Below, piece by piece: positions 61,361 through 64,000 of a DNA stretch of 64,000 nt. The notes beneath the pieces were generated by a model, which worked only from the letters and a program-made list of their open reading frames with translations, was not told where the DNA came from and searched no databases. The DNA comes from Candidatus Pullilachnospira intestinigallinarum (GTDB lineage Bacteria > Bacillota > Clostridia > Lachnospirales > Lachnospiraceae). Position numbers and translations under genes: made by a program. The DNA lies in contig DVIN01000021.1 of NCBI GenBank assembly GCA_018711275.1, positions 62,001 through 126,000 on the forward strand, in the 5' to 3' direction. The stretch's first letter is position 1. The number at the start of each line of letters is the position of its first letter.

Positions 61361-62011
61361 ATGACATTGAAGGAACGTATGCAGAAGGGGATGCTCTTTT
61401 ACGAGCACGGACACAAGGATCCGGTGGATATTCAGCAGGAACAGGAACTGGAGGCGGAGCGCCGCCGCTGCAAGGAAGTCATGTTTGACTACAACAGCAC
61501 CAGGCCCAGCGAGGACGAAAAGCGTAAGGAGATTCTGAAGGGGATTCTGGGAGACTGCGGCGAGCACGTTTTCATTGAAAATCCGGTACATATGTCCTAT
61601 GGCTCCCATGTGCATCTGGGAGAGCATTTCTATGCCAATTTCAATCTGGTGATTGTGGATGATATGGATGTTTACATCGGAAACCGGGTAATGATCGGCC
61701 CCAATGTGACCATCACCACCACCGGCCATCCGGTATATCCGCTGTACCGGGAACTGGTGGCTCACTACTCTCTTCCCATTCACATCGGGGATAACGTGTG
61801 GATCGGCGCCAATTCGGTGATCCTGCCCGGCGTCACCATCGGGGAGAACTCCGTGGTGGGCGCGGGAAGCATTGTCACCAGAGACATTCCCGCCAATGTG
61901 GTGGCGGTGGGAAATCCCTGCCGCGTGATGCGTCCCATCACCGAAAGGGACCGGGAATACTATTTCCGAGACAGGAAGGTAGATTTTCCCTATACGCTCA
62001 GGGAGGAGTAG
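61361..62011 (+). CDS. sugar O-acetyltransferase (maltose/galactoside type)
   Basis: 216 aa, left-handed beta-helix acetyltransferase. MTLKERMQKGMLFYEHGHKDP is the Maa-type N-terminal domain; NFNLVIVDDMDVYIGNRVMIG and the hexapeptide repeats IHIGDNVWIGANSVILPGVT follow, with catalytic His in TGHPVYPL. Transfers acetyl from acetyl-CoA to sugars. AGGAGG 12 bases before the ATG. Confidence 0.93.
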   Translation: MTLKERMQKGMLFYEHGHKDPVDIQQEQELEAERRRCKEVMFDYNSTRPSEDEKRKEILKGILGDCGEHVFIENPVHMSYGSHVHLGEHFYANFNLVIVDDMDVYIGNRVMIGPNVTITTTGHPVYPLYRELVAHYSLPIHIGDNVWIGANSVILPGVTIGENSVVGAGSIVTRDIPANVVAVGNPCRVMRPITERDREYYFRDRKVDFPYTLREE

Positions 62012-62135
62012 AAAAAACAGTCCGTGATAAGCGAGGCATAATCTGAAGAAATCTGTGCAATACTATTTTCAGAACCGGAGATTTTATGAGGAAATCCCTC
62101 ACCATATGTTTACGGATCAGGAGGAGTAGAGCGCA

Positions 62136-62564
62136 ATGAACGGAAATGCAGAACTGTTGAACTATGTCTATCAGAATGCGGAGATGGGCGTCAATACCAT
62201 GAAACAGATCATGGACCTGGTGGAGGAGGATTCCATGAAGGAACATCTCAGAAGCCAGCTGACTGCTTACGAAGATTTTCAGCAGGAGGCGCGGAAGCTG
62301 CTGAATGAGAACGGATATGACGAGAAGGGCATCGGAGCCCTGGACCGGCTGAAAACATATCTGATGATTAATATGCAGACCATGACGGATACCTCCGCCT
62401 CCCACATCGCGAAAATGCTGATTACGGGAAGCAATATGGGAATTGTGGAGGCCACCCAGAATCTGAAAAAATATGAACACGCGGACAAAGAGGCCATAAA
62501 GCTGATGGAGCGGCTGATGAAAACGGAAGAAAAGAATGTACAGGAACTGAAACGCTATCTGTGA
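62136..62564 (+). CDS. conserved helical protein, 142 aa
   Basis: No named domain recognised. Almost entirely helical, ferritin-like in length: ELLNYVYQNAEMGVNTMKQI, DTSASHIAKMLITGSNMGIVE and LMKTEEKNVQELKRYL. No metal-ligand pattern is certain. Ribosome site AGGAGGAG. Followed by a strong terminator. Confidence 0.75.
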   Translation: MNGNAELLNYVYQNAEMGVNTMKQIMDLVEEDSMKEHLRSQLTAYEDFQQEARKLLNENGYDEKGIGALDRLKTYLMINMQTMTDTSASHIAKMLITGSNMGIVEATQNLKKYEHADKEAIKLMERLMKTEEKNVQELKRYL

Positions 62565-62580
62565 AAGCTGTCCGAACAGA

Positions 62581-62636
62581 AAATCCCCTGCGGCATCCGG
62601 TTTTACAATCCGGATCCCTGCGGGGGATTTTTGTTT
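62581..62636. terminator. bidirectional-looking terminator
   Basis: AAATCCCC (62581-62588) pairs with GGGGATTT (62623-62630); inner ATCCGG pairs with CCGGAT. TTTTGTTTT follows on the plus strand. It lies between the helical protein gene (+) and YitT (-). Confidence 0.85.
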
Positions 62637-62679
62637 TCAAAGCTTTCTGGGCCGGAAAATCCACGCCCGGCCTCCCCGG

Positions 62680-63330
62680 TCAGATGTCTGCCGGATCGGC
62701 CGGAGCCGATTGGGAAATCCGGGGACGCCAGGCCGTCTGAATCCGTCCGATCAGGACAGAGGAGATGGTCACGGTCACCAGAGAACAGCCGATATTAATC
62801 AGCGGAATATAAGTGGCAGACAGAAGCAGTACCACCACATCCGTGAACAGATAAGCCTTTGACAGTGTCAGCGGTGTTTTTCTGGAAAGTATAAGCGCCA
62901 GCGCGTCATCGCCGCCGGTGGCGCCTCCTGACCGGACCACCAAACCGACGCCCACGCCCACAAAAGTGCCGCCCAAAATGGCTGCCAGCAGTGGACGGCC
63001 GCTCAGATTGGGAAGAAGCGGGCCGGTAAACTCCCAGAGGGAATAGAAAAGGGCATATCCCGCACTGGAAATCAGAGCATTTTTCAGGAAGCCTTTCCCT
63101 AAAATCTGAAGCGCTGCCAGATAACACAAAAGATCCAGAACAAATTCGCTGATTCCCGGTGAGATATGAAGCCAGTGCTGAAGAAGAAGAGTCAGCCCCA
63201 GAATCCCTCCCTCCGTAATTTTGCTTTGACTGTGAACATTGTAAAGTCCGAAGGACAGAATCATGACGCCGGCCAACAACACCGTGTAACGTTTCCAGCT
63301 GGCGATTCCGCCCTTATTGTTGGTATCCAT
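62680..63330 (-). CDS. YitT family membrane protein
   Basis: 216 aa, five to six membrane helices. Typical YitT blocks: SFGLYNVHSQSKITEGGILGLTLLL, GGTFVGVGVGLVVRSGGATGGDDALAL. The usual C-terminal soluble DUF2179 domain is absent, so this is the short form. Function not established. AAAGGAG before ATG 63330. Confidence 0.88.
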   Translation of the reverse strand: MDTNNKGGIASWKRYTVLLAGVMILSFGLYNVHSQSKITEGGILGLTLLLQHWLHISPGISEFVLDLLCYLAALQILGKGFLKNALISSAGYALFYSLWEFTGPLLPNLSGRPLLAAILGGTFVGVGVGLVVRSGGATGGDDALALILSRKTPLTLSKAYLFTDVVVLLLSATYIPLINIGCSLVTVTISSVLIGRIQTAWRPRISQSAPADPADI

Positions 63331-63394
63331 AAGAACTCCTTTCTGTAATTGACGGCTGCAGGAAGAACCGTCAGAAAAACCGCAGAAATTTTTC

Positions 63395-63423
63395 TTGCAT
63401 CCGGATGCCTGCTGCGGTATAGT
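63395..63423 (+). promoter_or_regulatory. promoter of the last MerR gene
   Basis: TTGCAT (63395-63400), 17-bp spacer, TATAGT (63418-63423). The leader of about 110 bases contains the hairpin at 63484-63515. Confidence 0.55.
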
Positions 63424-63483
63424 CAGTATAAAGAATATAGCAGGTATATTGTCAAGAACTTTGTGAAAAAGATAAACTGCCAG

Positions 63484-63515
63484 GTAACAGCGAAGCCGGA
63501 AGGCGGAACTGTTAC
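63484..63515 (+). other. GNRA-capped hairpin with GA-rich internal loop, copy 2
   Basis: GTAACAG (63484-63490) pairs perfectly with CTGTTAC (63509-63515); inside, CGAA faces GGAA and GCC pairs with GGC under a GGAA tetraloop. Same architecture as 35675-35711. It sits 24 bases before the MerR ATG. Confidence 0.7.
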
Positions 63516-63539
63516 ACTGCCGGAAAAAGGAGAAGTAAA

Positions 63540-64000
63540 ATGGCGACGCTGTTTACGGTGGGGGAGATGGCAAAACTCAGCAATATTTCCAAGCAGACAC
63601 TGATTTTTTATGACCGGAAAGGGGTATTTACCCCCAACCATGTGGATCCGGACAACGGCTATCGGTATTATTCTGCCGATCAGCTGGAGCTTTTGGATAA
63701 TATTCTGATTTTGAAGGAAATGGGGCTGTCCCTGGAAGAAATCAAAAACTTTATGGAAAACCGTTCCGTGGATCTGGCGCTGACCCTGATGCGGGAACAG
63801 CAGAAAAAGATGGATCAGCGGATGGAACGGATCCGGAAGCTGCAGAAAAAACTGGAGGGTAAGATCGAGATTCTGGAATCTTTCCAAAAGGATGAAAAAC
63901 GGATTGTTTTTCTTACGAAGGAGAAACCGGAGTATCTGCTGCTGGAGCCGGTGAAAGGAACAGGCGATCTTCTGGAACAGGATCTGGCTCAAAAGAGTCT
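63540..64000 (+). CDS. MerR family regulator (3' end missing)
   Basis: About 153 N-terminal residues. MATLFTVGEMAKLSNISKQTL, then FYDRKGVFTPNHVDPDNGYRYY is the MerR DNA-binding domain; a coiled coil (MREQQKKMDQRMERIRKLQKK) and the beginning of an effector domain follow. The gene runs off the window. Ribosome site AAAGGAG. Divergent from YitT. Confidence 0.9.
   Translation, partial: MATLFTVGEMAKLSNISKQTLIFYDRKGVFTPNHVDPDNGYRYYSADQLELLDNILILKEMGLSLEEIKNFMENRSVDLALTLMREQQKKMDQRMERIRKLQKKLEGKIEILESFQKDEKRIVFLTKEKPEYLLLEPVKGTGDLLEQDLAQKS

Overview
The window looks like the chromosome of a spore-forming, anaerobic, low-to-mid GC Firmicute of the Lachnospiraceae type; the genus cannot be fixed from sequence alone. 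Reasons: the order tig-clpP-clpX-lon-engB, the order ecfA-ecfT-truA-rplM-rpsI, AddAB instead of RecBCD, an alpha/beta spore DNA-binding protein, a rubrerythrin, a class II (B12) ribonucleotide reductase and strong AGGAGG ribosome sites. No rRNA, tRNA, transposase, integrase or CRISPR array was found.

Layout. 1-16 kb: the addB and addA recombination genes, normally adjacent, are split by about 9.6 kb. The gap holds a small conserved gene, a visibly AT-richer sugar-uptake module (YesM/YesN-type two-component system, binding protein, two permeases, amidohydrolase) bounded by a 17-bp direct repeat, and a divergently read AlbA_2-type regulator. 16-19.5 kb: a 53-bp tandem array and a PadR-DUF1700-DUF4097-PspC envelope operon. 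19.5-28.9 kb: single genes on both strands (spore protein, SGNH hydrolase, DUF3783, ABC-class ATPase, CYTH, lipoprotein, proC, DJ-1) plus a tandem pair of structured non-coding RNA candidates. 28.9-35.4 kb: protein quality control (trigger factor, ClpP, ClpX, Lon, EngB). 35.5-40.4 kb: a fused EcfA1-EcfA2 vitamin transporter ATPase, EcfT, TruA, L13 and S9. 40.4-43.2 kb: a second 53-bp array next to a PD-(D/E)XK-like nuclease, then a broken-looking sigma factor running into a VanY peptidase. 43.3-51.9 kb: TipAS-type MerR regulator, ANT(6)-like enzyme, diguanylate cyclase, rubrerythrin, NrdJ, and a small membrane protein with its XRE repressor. 52-64 kb: a TetM-like GTPase fused to a Rae1/YacP nuclease, CstA-like carrier, HD hydrolase, VOC, MATE, double NUDIX, GreA, hydrolase, acetyltransferase, YitT and a cut-off MerR gene.

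Most notable: (1) two tandem arrays of different sequence share one architecture, AACCGT-N18-ACGGTT (30 bp) plus a 23-bp spacer, repeated every 53 bp, and one abuts a nuclease gene; (2) the GTPase-Rae1 fusion; (3) two tandem structured RNAs with compensatory changes and a C-rich single-stranded stretch; (4) a recurring hairpin plus ribosome-site module in front of unrelated genes; (5) the direct-repeat-bounded island inside addBA. All function assignments come from recognising motifs and families by eye; no search was run.
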